Shown: in pieces, positions 27,995 to 36,630 of the stretch
Position numbering within the stretch: position 1 is the first letter of the stretch
How the letters are laid out: the number at the start of each line of letters is the position of its first letter
Source: an uncultured Lachnospiraceae bacterium
GTDB taxonomy: Bacteria > Bacillota > Clostridia > Lachnospirales > Lachnospiraceae
DNA: 64,000 bases
NCBI GenBank assembly: GCA_900319245.1
Contig: ONNQ01000011.1
Location: 23,165-87,164, forward strand
Direction of reading: 5' to 3'
The notes under the pieces: model-generated
Seen by the model: the letters and a program-made list of their open reading frames with translations, nothing else
Database searches by the model: none
Told to the model about the DNA's origin: nothing
Made by a program: the position numbers and the translations under genes

Positions 27995-28528
27995 ATGAAA
28001 AAGATTCTGGTTGTCATCGATATGCAGAATGATTTTATTGACGGCGCGCTGGGCACGCCCGAGGCGGTTGCCATCGTGGAAAATGTGAAGGCCAAGATCC
28101 GCAGCTATCCCAAGGAGAACGTGTTCGCGACGCGCGATACGCACCACAAGTATTATATGGATACGCAGGAAGGCCGCAACCTGCCGGTGCCCCACTGCAT
28201 CCGCGGGACAGACGGCTGGGAGATTCGCCCCGAGATCGCCGCGCTCATTTTCCCCGATCACGTCGTTGACAAACCTACCTTTGGCAGCACCCAGCTGGCC
28301 AAGCTGATGGAGATTCTGGAGCGCCGCGAGGAGGATGGAATCGAGATCGAGCTGGTCGGTCTCTGCACCGATATCTGCGTCGTTTCCAACGCGCTCCTGC
28401 TCAAGGCCTCCATGCCGGAGACGCCGATTTCCTGCGATGCGTCCTGCTGCGCCGGCGTCACGCCCGCCAAGCACGAAGCGGCGCTGGAGACCATGCGCTC
28501 CTGCCAGATCAAGATTCTGAACGCTTGA
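27995..28528 (+). CDS. Isochorismatase-family cysteine hydrolase (nicotinamidase-like)
   Basis: 177 residues from ATG 27995 (AGGAG 4-5 bases upstream); a longer upstream frame lacks a ribosome site. The catalytic triad of the family is present: Asp in VVIDMQNDFID, Lys in VVDKPTFGS, and Cys in LVGLCTDICV. The conserved cis-peptide region precedes the Cys. DTHHKYYMDTQEGR fits the metal-binding area of nicotinamidases, so amide hydrolysis of nicotinamide or a similar small molecule is plausible. Followed by a strong terminator. Confidence 0.88.
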   Translation: MKKILVVIDMQNDFIDGALGTPEAVAIVENVKAKIRSYPKENVFATRDTHHKYYMDTQEGRNLPVPHCIRGTDGWEIRPEIAALIFPDHVVDKPTFGSTQLAKLMEILERREEDGIEIELVGLCTDICVVSNALLLKASMPETPISCDASCCAGVTPAKHEAALETMRSCQIKILNA

Positions 28529-28565
28529 TCCGGCTGCGCGATTCCAACAACACACAACAACGAAA

Positions 28566-28595
28566 AAAACCGACTGTAGGGAGCAGTCGGTTTTC
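28566..28595 (+). terminator. Rho-independent terminator after the cysteine hydrolase
   Basis: Stem AACCGACTG/CAGTCGGTT with loop TAGGGAG, then TT-rich sequence. The A run on the 5' side allows some activity in the other direction, but no minus-strand gene ends here. Confidence 0.85.
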
Positions 28596-28758
28596 TTCAT
28601 AGGGGATGTTTAATATTTAGGGGGGTAATTTATGAATGAAGCTTTGTATTGCTTACATGATGAATATACCATCCGCCATCTTTGTGCAATAGATAATTTT
28701 TTGACAAAGTTTCGGTCTTTTTTGACTTTTTGTTATTTTTATAGCAATTTTTTTGTTC

Positions 28759-28787
28759 TTGCGCTCCCCGCTGCAAGATGGTAAAAT
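28759..28787 (+). promoter_or_regulatory. Promoter of the AraC-type regulator
   Basis: TTGCGC (28759-28764), a 17-base spacer and TAAAAT (28782-28787) with an extended TGG just before the -10. It lies 25 bases upstream of the start codon at 28813. Confidence 0.55.
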
Positions 28788-28812
28788 GCGACAAATAACG
28801 AAAGGAATACAT

Positions 28813-29664
28813 ATGCCGGATAATCATTATAAGCAGAATTATGACATTCACGAGCAGGGAATCCTGATCGAATACAAGACAACCGGAGACTATCTCTCCG
28901 CCCATTGGCACGATTCCCTGGAGCTCGTCTATATTTTGAACGGGAACGCGGACTTCTTCCTGGAGGGAACCGAGCACAAGCTGGTGCCCGGCGAGTTCAT
29001 TGTGACCGACGCTAACCAGATCCACGAGGCACGCTGCGCCCACACCTACATGATGATCGTCCTTCGCTACGACGACGACCTGATCCAGCGGCTCATGGGC
29101 AACAAGCGCAATTTCCAGATCATCTGCAGCCGTGCGGAGCTGACCGACGAACTGGTCCCCGCCTACCTGGAGATCTGCGAGTGCCTCAAGAAGCTGGCGC
29201 CGCTGCACGTCAAGCAGCCCAAGGGCTATCTGATTGCCGAGCAGTCGATCGCGCTGGACATCCTCTACCGGCTGATCAAGGATTTCTCGATCCCGCTCTA
29301 CAAGGAGGATCTGCCGGAGCCCAGCCGCAACCAGCTCCGCATCAAGGAGATCGTCTCCTACATCGACAAGCACTACATGGAGTCCTTGTCTCTTGAGCAG
29401 ATCGCGGACGTTTTTGGCCTCAACAGCGACTACTTCAGCCGCATGTTCCGTCAAAACATTGGCATCCCCTTCACGCAGCATGTCAACCACGTGCGCCTCA
29501 CGCACATCTACCACGACATCTGCACGACGGACGAGCCCGTCCTGGAGATCCTGGACAAGCACGGCTTCACCAATTACAAGCTGTTCAGCCGCATGTTCAA
29601 GGAAATGTATGGCGACACGCCCCGCGAGATCCGGCGCCGCGCAAGGCTCGAGCAGATGGCGTAG
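28813..29664 (+). CDS. AraC/XylS-family transcriptional regulator
   Basis: 283 residues from ATG 28813 (AAAGGA 6 bases upstream). The N-terminal cupin sensor domain includes SAHWHDSLELVYILNG and a GEFIVTDANQIHE strand, as in regulators that respond to sugars or other small ligands. The C-terminal 100 residues hold two helix-turn-helix units: LSLEQIADVFGLNSDYFSRMFR and the second with VLEILDKHGFTNYKLFSRMFK and GDTPREIRR (motifs shown in parts). The target genes are not evident; the neighbours on both sides are unrelated. Confidence 0.9.
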   Translation: MPDNHYKQNYDIHEQGILIEYKTTGDYLSAHWHDSLELVYILNGNADFFLEGTEHKLVPGEFIVTDANQIHEARCAHTYMMIVLRYDDDLIQRLMGNKRNFQIICSRAELTDELVPAYLEICECLKKLAPLHVKQPKGYLIAEQSIALDILYRLIKDFSIPLYKEDLPEPSRNQLRIKEIVSYIDKHYMESLSLEQIADVFGLNSDYFSRMFRQNIGIPFTQHVNHVRLTHIYHDICTTDEPVLEILDKHGFTNYKLFSRMFKEMYGDTPREIRRRARLEQMA

Positions 29665-29796
29665 TCCGAGCGGTCGGACACAGGGAGGCCTGTTTGGTTG
29701 CCCAACCGCCACGAGAAACCAAGCAGCAACAAAAGGCTGCCGCACCCGCCAAGGATGAACTCCTTTGCGAAATGCGGCAGCCCTTATTATGTCTCG

Positions 29797-30294
29797 TTAA
29801 AAATGATACTCCCCATCAAAGAATCCGTTCAGGAAGGCCTGCGCCAGCGACTTGTCCCGGATGTTGGCGCGCGCCTCTTCGATGCTGAACCACTTGTAGG
29901 CGTCAACCTCCGTGTTGGGGTGGGCCTCCTGCTCCTCCACGATCGCCGTGAAATTCAGCATCAGCGTGTTGGAGGGGGCAAAATAGTGACTTCTGTTGAA
30001 ATGGCACTCCAAAACCTTCAGGTCAATCTCCTCTTTGATTTCCCGGCGGACGGCGTCCTCCGCGTCCTCTCCCTTATTGACATAGCCGGCGACGAGGATG
30101 TAGGAGTCCCTGCCATACTGCTTGATCAGAAGGACCTTGTCGAGTTCCTTGTTCATGACGATCATGCTGACCGCTGTGTTGTAAACGGGAAAGCGGAACT
30201 CCGCGCAGCTAGGACAATACGGGACCATTCCCTCCCCCATCAAATATTTCTCGTCCAGTTTGTGGCCGCAGTGCATACAATATCTCATTTCCAT
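29797..30294 (-). CDS. Zinc-ribbon NUDIX hydrolase
   Basis: 165 residues; ATG 30294 follows a GGGGGA-like site. The N-terminus has a zinc ribbon, CMHCGHKL then YCPSCAE, as in NADH pyrophosphatase-like enzymes. The Nudix box is GYVNKGEDAEDAVRREIKEE, with the metal-binding REIKEE intact but Asp where the consensus has Gly two residues later. It likely cleaves nucleoside diphosphate-linked compounds such as NADH or ADP-ribose. Alone on the minus strand, with a terminator hairpin just upstream at 30312-30338. Confidence 0.85.
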   Translation of the reverse strand: MEMRYCMHCGHKLDEKYLMGEGMVPYCPSCAEFRFPVYNTAVSMIVMNKELDKVLLIKQYGRDSYILVAGYVNKGEDAEDAVRREIKEEIDLKVLECHFNRSHYFAPSNTLMLNFTAIVEEQEAHPNTEVDAYKWFSIEEARANIRDKSLAQAFLNGFFDGEYHF

Positions 30295-30311
30295 ATTTCC
30301 GATCCCCCTAT

Positions 30312-30338
30312 AAAAAAAGAGCGTAATACGCTCTTTTT
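30312..30338. terminator. Short hairpin with A/T flanks (bidirectional terminator)
   Basis: A run of A, stem GAGCGT/ACGCTC with a 3-base loop, and a run of T. It sits just downstream of the small minus-strand gene at 30355-30540 and ends its transcript before the NUDIX gene. Confidence 0.7.
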
Positions 30339-30354
30339 CAGGCAATTCCGTCCA

Positions 30355-30540
30355 CTATTTCCCGTCTTCTGATGTTCTGGGACGCAGACTCTGACGAATG
30401 CTCCCCACGATTGCAGTAACACTGATATGTTTCTTGAACAGCTTTCGGGAATCGTGACCGGCTTTCTCCAAGGTGCTGGCTGTTTTTCCGGCATCCGTTG
30501 CCGCAGTCCCCTCGAAGCTATAGAGTTCTGTATACATCAT
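30355..30540 (-). CDS. Small hypothetical protein (61 residues)
   Basis: A short basic protein with a Thr/Ala-rich start and a Ser/Arg-rich end (SIRQSLRPRTSEDG). GGAGG lies 9 bases before a doubled ATG at 30540/30537, and a clear terminator follows 17 bases after the stop. These two signals, not protein similarity, support it as a gene. No family is recognised and no membrane segment is seen. Confidence 0.55.
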   Translation of the reverse strand: MMYTELYSFEGTAATDAGKTASTLEKAGHDSRKLFKKHISVTAIVGSIRQSLRPRTSEDGK

Positions 30541-30626
30541 GTTACATTTCCTCCGGTTAGCAGTTACCTTTTAGCTGTGTATTATCATAACATTTTTGTA
30601 ACAATTTGTAAATATTTTTAAATAAT

Positions 30627-31208
30627 TTATTTTTGCGTAATTACGGTGCAGAACGAAAACAGTTCCTGCCCGGCCGGCAGCTCATGAATGTGGCTGATCC
30701 AACCGTCCGCCGTCCGCAGCATCAGCTTTCCGTCCTTGAAGCGATACCCATAACAGAGCAGGTGATGGCTCCCGTACACCGGATGTCCGTGCATCTCCAT
30801 ATACAGGATCGCGCCGCGGTCCAGTTCCCTGCAAATGCGCTTGCCAGTCGCCAGAAAGGGGCCCCGCACCTTGTAGCCACGAAGGCCATATGCCCGCAAA
30901 CAGGCGGTGATCAGAAACGGCGCCAGCAGATCCGACGTGCCCCCAAACCGCTTGAAGAGGTCGGCGTTCAGATACATCAAGCGCTTTCCGCCCATCCGCG
31001 CGATCTTCGTAAAGACGGCTTCCGGCTTTTCCTGGATCGGTCTCCCCTCTCTCTGTGCCAAAGTATAGAGAAGGCTGGTAATCGCCGTCGGCCCGCAGTG
31101 ACGTCGATAGCTGCGATCCAGTTTCGCGAACTGTCCTGTGGTGAAGCTGTAAGCTTCCTGGCGCCACGTGTCGGCTCCACGATGTTTTGACTCATCTACA
31201 TTCATCAT
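30627..31208 (-). CDS. C39-like papain-fold protein (peptidase family or relative)
   Basis: 193 residues if it starts at ATG 31208; an earlier start at 31244 would lie inside a hairpin and has no ribosome site, and the SD at 31208 is also weak. The N-terminal CGPTAITSLLYTL gives the nucleophile Cys, GSHHLLCYGYRF the His, and RTADGW a third polar residue, the order seen in the C39-like/BtrH papain fold. No signal peptide is seen, so it may be cytoplasmic. Substrate unknown. Confidence 0.65.
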   Translation of the reverse strand: MMNVDESKHRGADTWRQEAYSFTTGQFAKLDRSYRRHCGPTAITSLLYTLAQREGRPIQEKPEAVFTKIARMGGKRLMYLNADLFKRFGGTSDLLAPFLITACLRAYGLRGYKVRGPFLATGKRICRELDRGAILYMEMHGHPVYGSHHLLCYGYRFKDGKLMLRTADGWISHIHELPAGQELFSFCTVITQK

Positions 31209-31210
31209 AT

Positions 31211-31243
31211 TTATAGAAACGACAGGCCGTCCCAAAGCTGGCA
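31211..31243 (-). terminator. Hairpin after the 3D-domain gene (weak terminator)
   Basis: On the minus strand AGGCCGT and ACGGCCT pair, with two more GC pairs after one mismatch, around a loop AGCTTT; only a short T-rich stretch follows. It separates the gene ending at 31267 from the C39-like gene. Confidence 0.45.
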
Positions 31244-31266
31244 CGGCCTATGCATACGTATTTGAT

Positions 31267-32343
31267 TTACCAGGTCACTGCAATGTCAAGCTGGTGGGGA
31301 TTGCCTGATGCAAATCCGCCCGTGTCGACAACAATGCAGGTGCCCAAGCTGCACTCCACGAGGGAGCCGAAAGGATGGACGCCCAGATTGGCGGCGCACA
31401 TGATATAGTCGCCGAACATCTTGCAGCCGTCATTTCGTACCCACACATCGTAGTAATATCCTCTGCGGTTCATGTTTCTCACACAGCCGCTCATATTGAG
31501 GTTGTAGTAGGTCTCCTTGCCGGAAGGGCCGTACACGGATCCTTTGCTGCGGCTGAGGACAGGGCCGTTCCAGTTCAGGCTCCTGGTCTGCTGGGCCAGT
31601 TCCTCTCTGCGGCTGTCCTTGAGGGCCTGGGCCCACTCTTCGCCGGCTTCGGTCGTCTTCTCGACGATCGCCTCTTCCTGCTCCTGTCTGCTCTGCGCTT
31701 CCGTCTCTTCCTTGCGGATATCATCCGCCTTCAGGGCCTCGATCTCCGCGCGCTCTCTGACGATCACTGCGCTGTCGATGTATCCAATCTCACCGCCTAC
31801 GGTCACTTCCCAGTACTTGAGATCGTTGCTGCCGGTCAGATGGACCGTTGCGTACTTGTCGATCGATGCGATGTCCTCGGCTTCGTCTGCGGGCTCCGCC
31901 TTGACGGCGACCGCCTGCGACACATACACGACCGCGTCTTCCTTGGTGAATGCATACGTGCTGTCAAACGCCGCATTGATCGTGCTCTTATTCATATCCG
32001 CATCGCCTGGATTCGCAGGCGCCTGGATCGCTTCTTCCGCAACGCCGGCGACGTCGTCCGCTGCCTGCTCCGCGTCTGTGATCTTCTCAAGATCTGTCAC
32101 GCCTACGTCCGCGCTGTCAATGGCCTGCGCGACTTCCGGTGCGATCACATTTCCGGCGGCGTCCGTCGGTACACTCTCTTCTTCCTCCTGCGGAGCCGCG
32201 AACTCGGTCTCGGCAGGGACTGCTTCTATCACACTTGCGCCCTCCGCGGCTGTCTCGGTCGCGCTGGCCTGCATACCGAACGTTGCGCCGGATGCTGCCA
32301 GAATTGCCAGGGACAGACAGACGGAAAGTATCTGTTTTCTCAT
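31267..32343 (-). CDS. Secreted SH3 and 3D (Asp-Asp-Asp) domain cell-wall protein
   Basis: 358 residues, ATG 32343 with GGAGG 4 bases upstream. Residues 1-28 are a signal peptide ending near ASA. An Ala/Glu-rich low-complexity region covers about 30-130. A bacterial SH3 domain follows (about 140-205; VYVSQAVAVKAEP, KYWEVTVGGEIGYID). A Glu/Arg-rich coiled region (205-260) leads to a C-terminal 3D domain (about 265-358) with GDYIMCAANLGVHPFGSL, IVVDTGGF and LDIAVTW, the three conserved acidic positions of the double-psi barrel fold found in lytic transglycosylases and Rpf/YocH-like proteins. A cell-wall hydrolase or wall-binding role is inferred. Confidence 0.85.
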   Translation of the reverse strand: MRKQILSVCLSLAILAASGATFGMQASATETAAEGASVIEAVPAETEFAAPQEEEESVPTDAAGNVIAPEVAQAIDSADVGVTDLEKITDAEQAADDVAGVAEEAIQAPANPGDADMNKSTINAAFDSTYAFTKEDAVVYVSQAVAVKAEPADEAEDIASIDKYATVHLTGSNDLKYWEVTVGGEIGYIDSAVIVRERAEIEALKADDIRKEETEAQSRQEQEEAIVEKTTEAGEEWAQALKDSRREELAQQTRSLNWNGPVLSRSKGSVYGPSGKETYYNLNMSGCVRNMNRRGYYYDVWVRNDGCKMFGDYIMCAANLGVHPFGSLVECSLGTCIVVDTGGFASGNPHQLDIAVTW

Positions 32344-32458
32344 AAATCCTCCAATTGTCTAGACTCTTCACGTTCTTTCGTAAAAACAGTGCTATTTTAT
32401 CATGCAGATAAAAAAAATGTAGGATTAATGATTTTCTTTATACTTTTTAATAAAAACT

Positions 32459-33382
32459 TTAGAATTGGGCCCTGTTTTGGCCGCTTTCCGCGCCCTTTGC
32501 GGTGTCTAAATGGACGTCCACCTGCGGGAACGGGATTGTAATACCGTTTGCGTCATACGCCAGTTTGACGTTTTCCAGGACGTACCACTTGGCCGCGAGG
32601 AACTCCGATCCCTTGACCCATCCGAAGCCTTCAATGCCGACCGAACTGTCTCCGAGGCTGCTCACATGGACATTGACGCCCTTCTCCGGAAGGAAGCCCG
32701 GACTGCTCTTGTAGACCCCTTCCATGATCTCCTTGGCCCTGCGGATGTCCGAGTCATAGCTGATGCCCACCACCGTGTCCAGTCTTCTCTCGGCCATGGC
32801 GGATGCGTCGAACACAGCTGCATTGGAGAGCTCGCCGTTGGGGATGGTCAGCTTGCGGTTGTCGATCGTCGTCAGCGTCGTGTAGACCAGCCCGATGGCC
32901 TGGACCGTTCCATCGCCATAAGGCGTACTCACAAAGTCGCCCACCTTGAAGGGTTTCATGAGCAGGATCAAAATACCGCCGGCCACGTTGGACAAGCTCC
33001 CCTGCAGGGACATACTGATTGCTAAACCTCCGGCGCCGAGAATGGTGACGATCGACGCCGTATTGACGCCGAGCTGCCCCACGATCATGAAGACCAAAAG
33101 CGTGTAGAGCAGCATGCGGGCCGCCGCCTGCAGGAACTTGTTGACGCCGATATCCATCTCCACATGGGACAGGAATTTGTTCAGGATCTTGAGAAGAAGG
33201 CTGATCAGCTTGCGCCCCACCAAAAAGATGATGATCGACACGATAATATTAAAGACCAGCTTCTGCACGGACGGCGCCGCGTTCTCAATCAGCTTTTCCA
33301 ATGCGCTCGGATTGATAGCCGACGTGTCGATGGAGGATGCGTCGATGGGCTCGACCCATCCTTGCAGCAATAATAAGTTCAT
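32459..33382 (-). CDS. Small-conductance mechanosensitive channel (MscS family)
   Basis: 307 residues, ATG 33382 (AAAGGA upstream). Membrane segments lie in residues about 35-60, 75-95 and 100-140. The pore helix reads ILGAGGLAISMSLQGSLSNV, followed by AGGILILLMKPFKVGDFV, the MscS signature. The beta domain (LTIPNGELSNAAV) and the alpha/beta C-terminal domain follow. It opens under membrane tension and releases solutes during osmotic down-shock. Monocistronic. The C-terminal tail (AKGAESGQNRAQF) is not conserved. Confidence 0.95.
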   Translation of the reverse strand: MNLLLLQGWVEPIDASSIDTSAINPSALEKLIENAAPSVQKLVFNIIVSIIIFLVGRKLISLLLKILNKFLSHVEMDIGVNKFLQAAARMLLYTLLVFMIVGQLGVNTASIVTILGAGGLAISMSLQGSLSNVAGGILILLMKPFKVGDFVSTPYGDGTVQAIGLVYTTLTTIDNRKLTIPNGELSNAAVFDASAMAERRLDTVVGISYDSDIRRAKEIMEGVYKSSPGFLPEKGVNVHVSSLGDSSVGIEGFGWVKGSEFLAAKWYVLENVKLAYDANGITIPFPQVDVHLDTAKGAESGQNRAQF

Positions 33383-33475
33383 AGAAGCGTTTCCTTTCTG
33401 ATATTCTACCCGCGGGCGACTTCGTCGGCCGGGGTTTTACGCGCCTTTTCGATAATCCAGTCTGCTATTCCCGCC

Positions 33476-34291
33476 TTATCCGTTCCAGTTTCCTTCACTG
33501 TCAAAACTAAAGCTGAGCTGCTGCTCCTGCGGCTCCGACTGCGGTTCCTCCGGCACGGGCAGCGCTCTCCGGATCCGGAAGTTCTCCTCGTGAAGCGGCG
33601 TAAAGTCTTTCTTTAAATAAATCAGATACGCGTCTTCCGGGATGTCGTATTTGCCCAGAAGATTGGCGATCATTTTCTTTAAATAGCGCGCGCTGACGTG
33701 GGTCTCGACGTAGAGATCCGCATCCGGTATTTTGGCAGGGGTGTCCAGCCCGACGCCGTCTCTGGAAAAGTAGGGCCTTTTTCTGCCCTGCAGGTCCGGG
33801 TCGGATTCCAGGCTCGCGAACAGCATCGGATTCATGCGGTTGAGCAGCGCACAGGTCTGCAAAAGCATCTGCTTCCAGCTGTCCACCTCGAATTTCTGAT
33901 CGTACAGGGAAAAGGCAGACGGCTTCTTGTTGGTGAGCACCGTCCCCAGGCTGTAGGGAATCGTCTCATCCACGCGATAGGCGTCATAATCAATGCGCTC
34001 CTGCGCATTCCGCTCTCTCTGCGCCCGCAGAAGATCCTGCTCCTGGCTGAACTGCTCCCGGCAGGCCTGCACGCTCTCCAGCTCCCGGCGGATGCCCCGA
34101 TAGATCCTGCGGTATTCCTTGAGCTGCTCCGGATCCTTGTCCTTGCGGTACTTTTCCTTCTCGATCTCCATCATGACGGCCGCCCCGGTCTCCTCGAGAA
34201 GGCCGGTCAGGCGCTCCAACTCCCGGGAGAGCTTCTCTGCGTTTCGCGGAAATGCCCGGTAGAGATTCGACGCAATACGTTCCAGTTCCAT
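33476..34291 (-). CDS. Hypothetical protein with N-terminal coiled coil
   Basis: 271 residues, ATG 34291 with GGGAGG 5 bases upstream. Residues 1-105 are helical and charged (LSRELERLTGLLEE, YRGIRRELESV) and probably form a coiled coil. The rest is globular: NKKPSAFSLYDQKFEVDSWK, RKRPYFS, and ETHVSARYLKKMIANLLGKY look conserved in style. The last 20 residues are Pro/Gln/Ser-rich (PQSEPQEQQLSFSF). No membrane segment or signal peptide. The family is not recognised and no function is offered. Confidence 0.7.
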   Translation of the reverse strand: MELERIASNLYRAFPRNAEKLSRELERLTGLLEETGAAVMMEIEKEKYRKDKDPEQLKEYRRIYRGIRRELESVQACREQFSQEQDLLRAQRERNAQERIDYDAYRVDETIPYSLGTVLTNKKPSAFSLYDQKFEVDSWKQMLLQTCALLNRMNPMLFASLESDPDLQGRKRPYFSRDGVGLDTPAKIPDADLYVETHVSARYLKKMIANLLGKYDIPEDAYLIYLKKDFTPLHEENFRIRRALPVPEEPQSEPQEQQLSFSFDSEGNWNG

Positions 34292-34373
34292 TCTGACCTC
34301 CCTGTCAAAACATGCAACAATCCCTCATTTTTGGCACGATTTTATTGTACAACAGATTAATTTCCGACGAAAC

Positions 34374-34413
34374 AAAAAATCCGCCCGGAAGCCGCTTGTG
34401 TGCTTCCGGACGG
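34374..34413 (-). terminator. Strong Rho-independent terminator after the hybrid kinase
   Basis: On the minus strand a 12-bp stem, CCGTCCGGAAGC/GCTTCCGGGCGG with one wobble, and a 9-base loop are followed by a run of six T. Confidence 0.92.
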
Positions 34414-34451
34414 GGTGATTTCGTATTTTGGCACGTTGGCCTTCGTTCTGA

Positions 34452-36518
34452 TCAACGACCGCTGCGCAGTCTGTAGATCTCCCGATTGAGTTCCTTGATG
34501 TTGAGAGGCTTGGGAATGTGGGCGTTCATACCGCAGGCGAAGGAGCGCTCGACGTCCTCCTCCATGGTATCCGCCGTCATGGCGAGAATCGGGATGCCTG
34601 CGGCGTCCTCTCTCTCCAGTCCGCGGATCTCCGCCGTTGCCGCATAGCCATCCATCAGCGGCATGCGAATATCCATCAGGATCATATCGTAGTAGCCGGG
34701 TCTGGAGTTTCTGAACATGGCGACAGCCGCCTTGCCGTTGCCGGCGATCTCGCACCGCGCGCCTTCCACTTCCAGAAGCTCCTTGAGGACGTCCGCATTG
34801 ATCTTGTTGTCCTCCGCGACAAGGAAGCGCAGTCCGCCGAGCGGATTGGTCGCAACTTCCTCCACGCCTGCATCCATTCTGTCCTTCGTGATGCTCATCT
34901 CTTCCACAATGCTGCGGAAAGTGGAGAAGAAGAAGGGCTTGGGCATAATGGCCGCAATGCCGGCCTTGTGCACGTTCTGTGTGAAGTGCTCCGCCTTGTC
35001 CGACATCAGGATGATCGACGGCGCCTTACTCCAGGGCATGGCGAGAATCTCATCTGCGAGTTCCCAATAACCCTTGTCCTGTATATCGCGGTCAAAGAGA
35101 AGGAGATTGAATGTGTGCTCCTCCACAATGGACTGCTCGACCAGCTGAAGCGCGCCATACGCACTAGCTGTATATTCCGCGTCAAGGCCGGTGTTGCGAA
35201 GCAGTTCGCAAATTCTTGCGGCCTCATTCATATTCTCTCCGACAACCAACACCCGGTCGATGCCGCGATCGCTCCAGAAATGATCCTCCGCGCCACCCAC
35301 CGTCTGCAGTCGCAGACCGATGAAGAAGGTCGATCCCTGATCCGGCGCGCTCTGTACGGAGATCGTGCCGCCCATCTGGGCGACGAATTTTCTTGTCATG
35401 GCAATGCCGATTCCGGAACCGTGCATGCCGGGTATTTTGTCAAACCGTCCGACGTTCTCAAACAGCCTTTTCTGCAGCTCGCTGCTCATACCGATGCCGT
35501 TATCGCGAACCTCAAATGAAATATCTCTGTAACCGGGCTCATCGTCTCTGCCATAGACAGAGAGGGAAATCTCCCCGCCTTCCGGCGTATACTGAATCGC
35601 ATTGTCGAGCAGATTCATGAGGGATTCCGTGATACGGACTCTGTCGCCCAGGAAAATATCATGTTCGATACCGTGCGTTGTGACTTCAAAGCGCTGGTGT
35701 TTGAGCTGTGCTTTGCTGCGAATGACATCGGCGATCTCTTCGATTGTCTGGCCCAGCGCAAACTCGCGGTGATCCGCCTCCACACTGCCGCTCTCTGTGC
35801 CGCTCACATCAATGATCTGGTTGATCACGACCAGCAGGTCCTGGCAGGACATGCCGATCCGGTGCGCGTATTCCATGACCTTGGCCGAATTGTCCGCATT
35901 CTTCATAAGAAGCATGACAAAGCCGGCAATGGAATTCAGCGGCGTCCGCAGATCGTGGCTCATTCCCTTGAGCATTCGATTGTGGACAGCGACGATCCCG
36001 GAGTACAGGATCTCATGCAGGCGGCTGTTATCCGCGGTCCCATCTTCGGAGTCCAGATATACCGTAAGAAACCGATCCGTCCCGTGGATTCCTTCGATGC
36101 GCGCGACGCTTCTCTGATACGCTCTGGCTCTTCCTGTCCTGCGGTCGATGCACTCCACTTCCGAGCGGATGATCATCCACTGATTCTCAGGATCTTCCGC
36201 GCCGCTCTTTTTGATAGCGTCTTCCTGCGCCGCAAACATCTCGCTGCTGGGAATCTCTCCGGACGCCGGTCCCAGCTCACGCATATCGCTCATGACCAGC
36301 TCTCTGGGCAGTCCCAACACCTCTTCCACGTTCGGGGAGACATACACCGCGCTGCGGCTTCCGCCGTCCGAAAGAAGCAGCAGGTTTTTGGTGCCATACA
36401 CCATTGTGTCGTACAGTCTGGCTGTCGCCTGCAGTTCCTCACTCGCTTCCGTAAAGCGCTGCTTCAATATTTGGTTTTCACGGATAATGTCCCGGATTTC
36501 TTCCTCAGTATATTGCAT
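34452..36518 (-). CDS. Cytoplasmic PAS hybrid sensor histidine kinase with two receiver domains
   Basis: 688 residues from ATG 36518 (GAGGGAG 6 bases upstream). Order: short coiled start; PAS-like domain (about 30-160); HisKA with the phosphorylated His in MLKGMSHDLRTPLN (about 195); HATPase with NLLDNAIQY (N box), DNGIGM (G1) and GSGIGIAMTRK (G2); receiver 1 (about 430-550) and receiver 2 (about 565-685). Receiver 2 is complete (VAEDNKINADV, LMDIRMPLMDGYA, PKP). Receiver 1 has GE in place of the usual acidic pair (VVGENMNEA) but keeps a candidate Asp in LLFDRDI and the PKP Lys, so it may be partly degenerate. No membrane segment or output domain is seen; the partner must be elsewhere. Its promoter carries a palindrome (36577-36591). 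Confidence 0.93.
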   Translation of the reverse strand: MQYTEEEIRDIIRENQILKQRFTEASEELQATARLYDTMVYGTKNLLLLSDGGSRSAVYVSPNVEEVLGLPRELVMSDMRELGPASGEIPSSEMFAAQEDAIKKSGAEDPENQWMIIRSEVECIDRRTGRARAYQRSVARIEGIHGTDRFLTVYLDSEDGTADNSRLHEILYSGIVAVHNRMLKGMSHDLRTPLNSIAGFVMLLMKNADNSAKVMEYAHRIGMSCQDLLVVINQIIDVSGTESGSVEADHREFALGQTIEEIADVIRSKAQLKHQRFEVTTHGIEHDIFLGDRVRITESLMNLLDNAIQYTPEGGEISLSVYGRDDEPGYRDISFEVRDNGIGMSSELQKRLFENVGRFDKIPGMHGSGIGIAMTRKFVAQMGGTISVQSAPDQGSTFFIGLRLQTVGGAEDHFWSDRGIDRVLVVGENMNEAARICELLRNTGLDAEYTASAYGALQLVEQSIVEEHTFNLLLFDRDIQDKGYWELADEILAMPWSKAPSIILMSDKAEHFTQNVHKAGIAAIMPKPFFFSTFRSIVEEMSITKDRMDAGVEEVATNPLGGLRFLVAEDNKINADVLKELLEVEGARCEIAGNGKAAVAMFRNSRPGYYDMILMDIRMPLMDGYAATAEIRGLEREDAAGIPILAMTADTMEEDVERSFACGMNAHIPKPLNIKELNREIYRLRSGR

Positions 36519-36563
36519 GAAACACTCCCTCAGTAAGTGAAGTACCTGTTTACAATCCACACT

Positions 36564-36592
36564 ATTGTATCCCAAATGTATTCTGAATACAA
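36564..36592 (-). promoter_or_regulatory. Promoter of the hybrid kinase gene with overlapping palindrome
   Basis: On the minus strand TTGTAT (36592-36587), 17 bases, TACAAT (36569-36564). The -35 box lies inside a perfect 15-bp palindrome with central base, TGTATTC-T-GAATACA at 36577-36591, a likely repressor or autoregulation site. Confidence 0.65.
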
Positions 36593-36630
36593 TTCCTTTA
36601 CAGACCCATTTAGTCTGAAAACCCTTTGTT

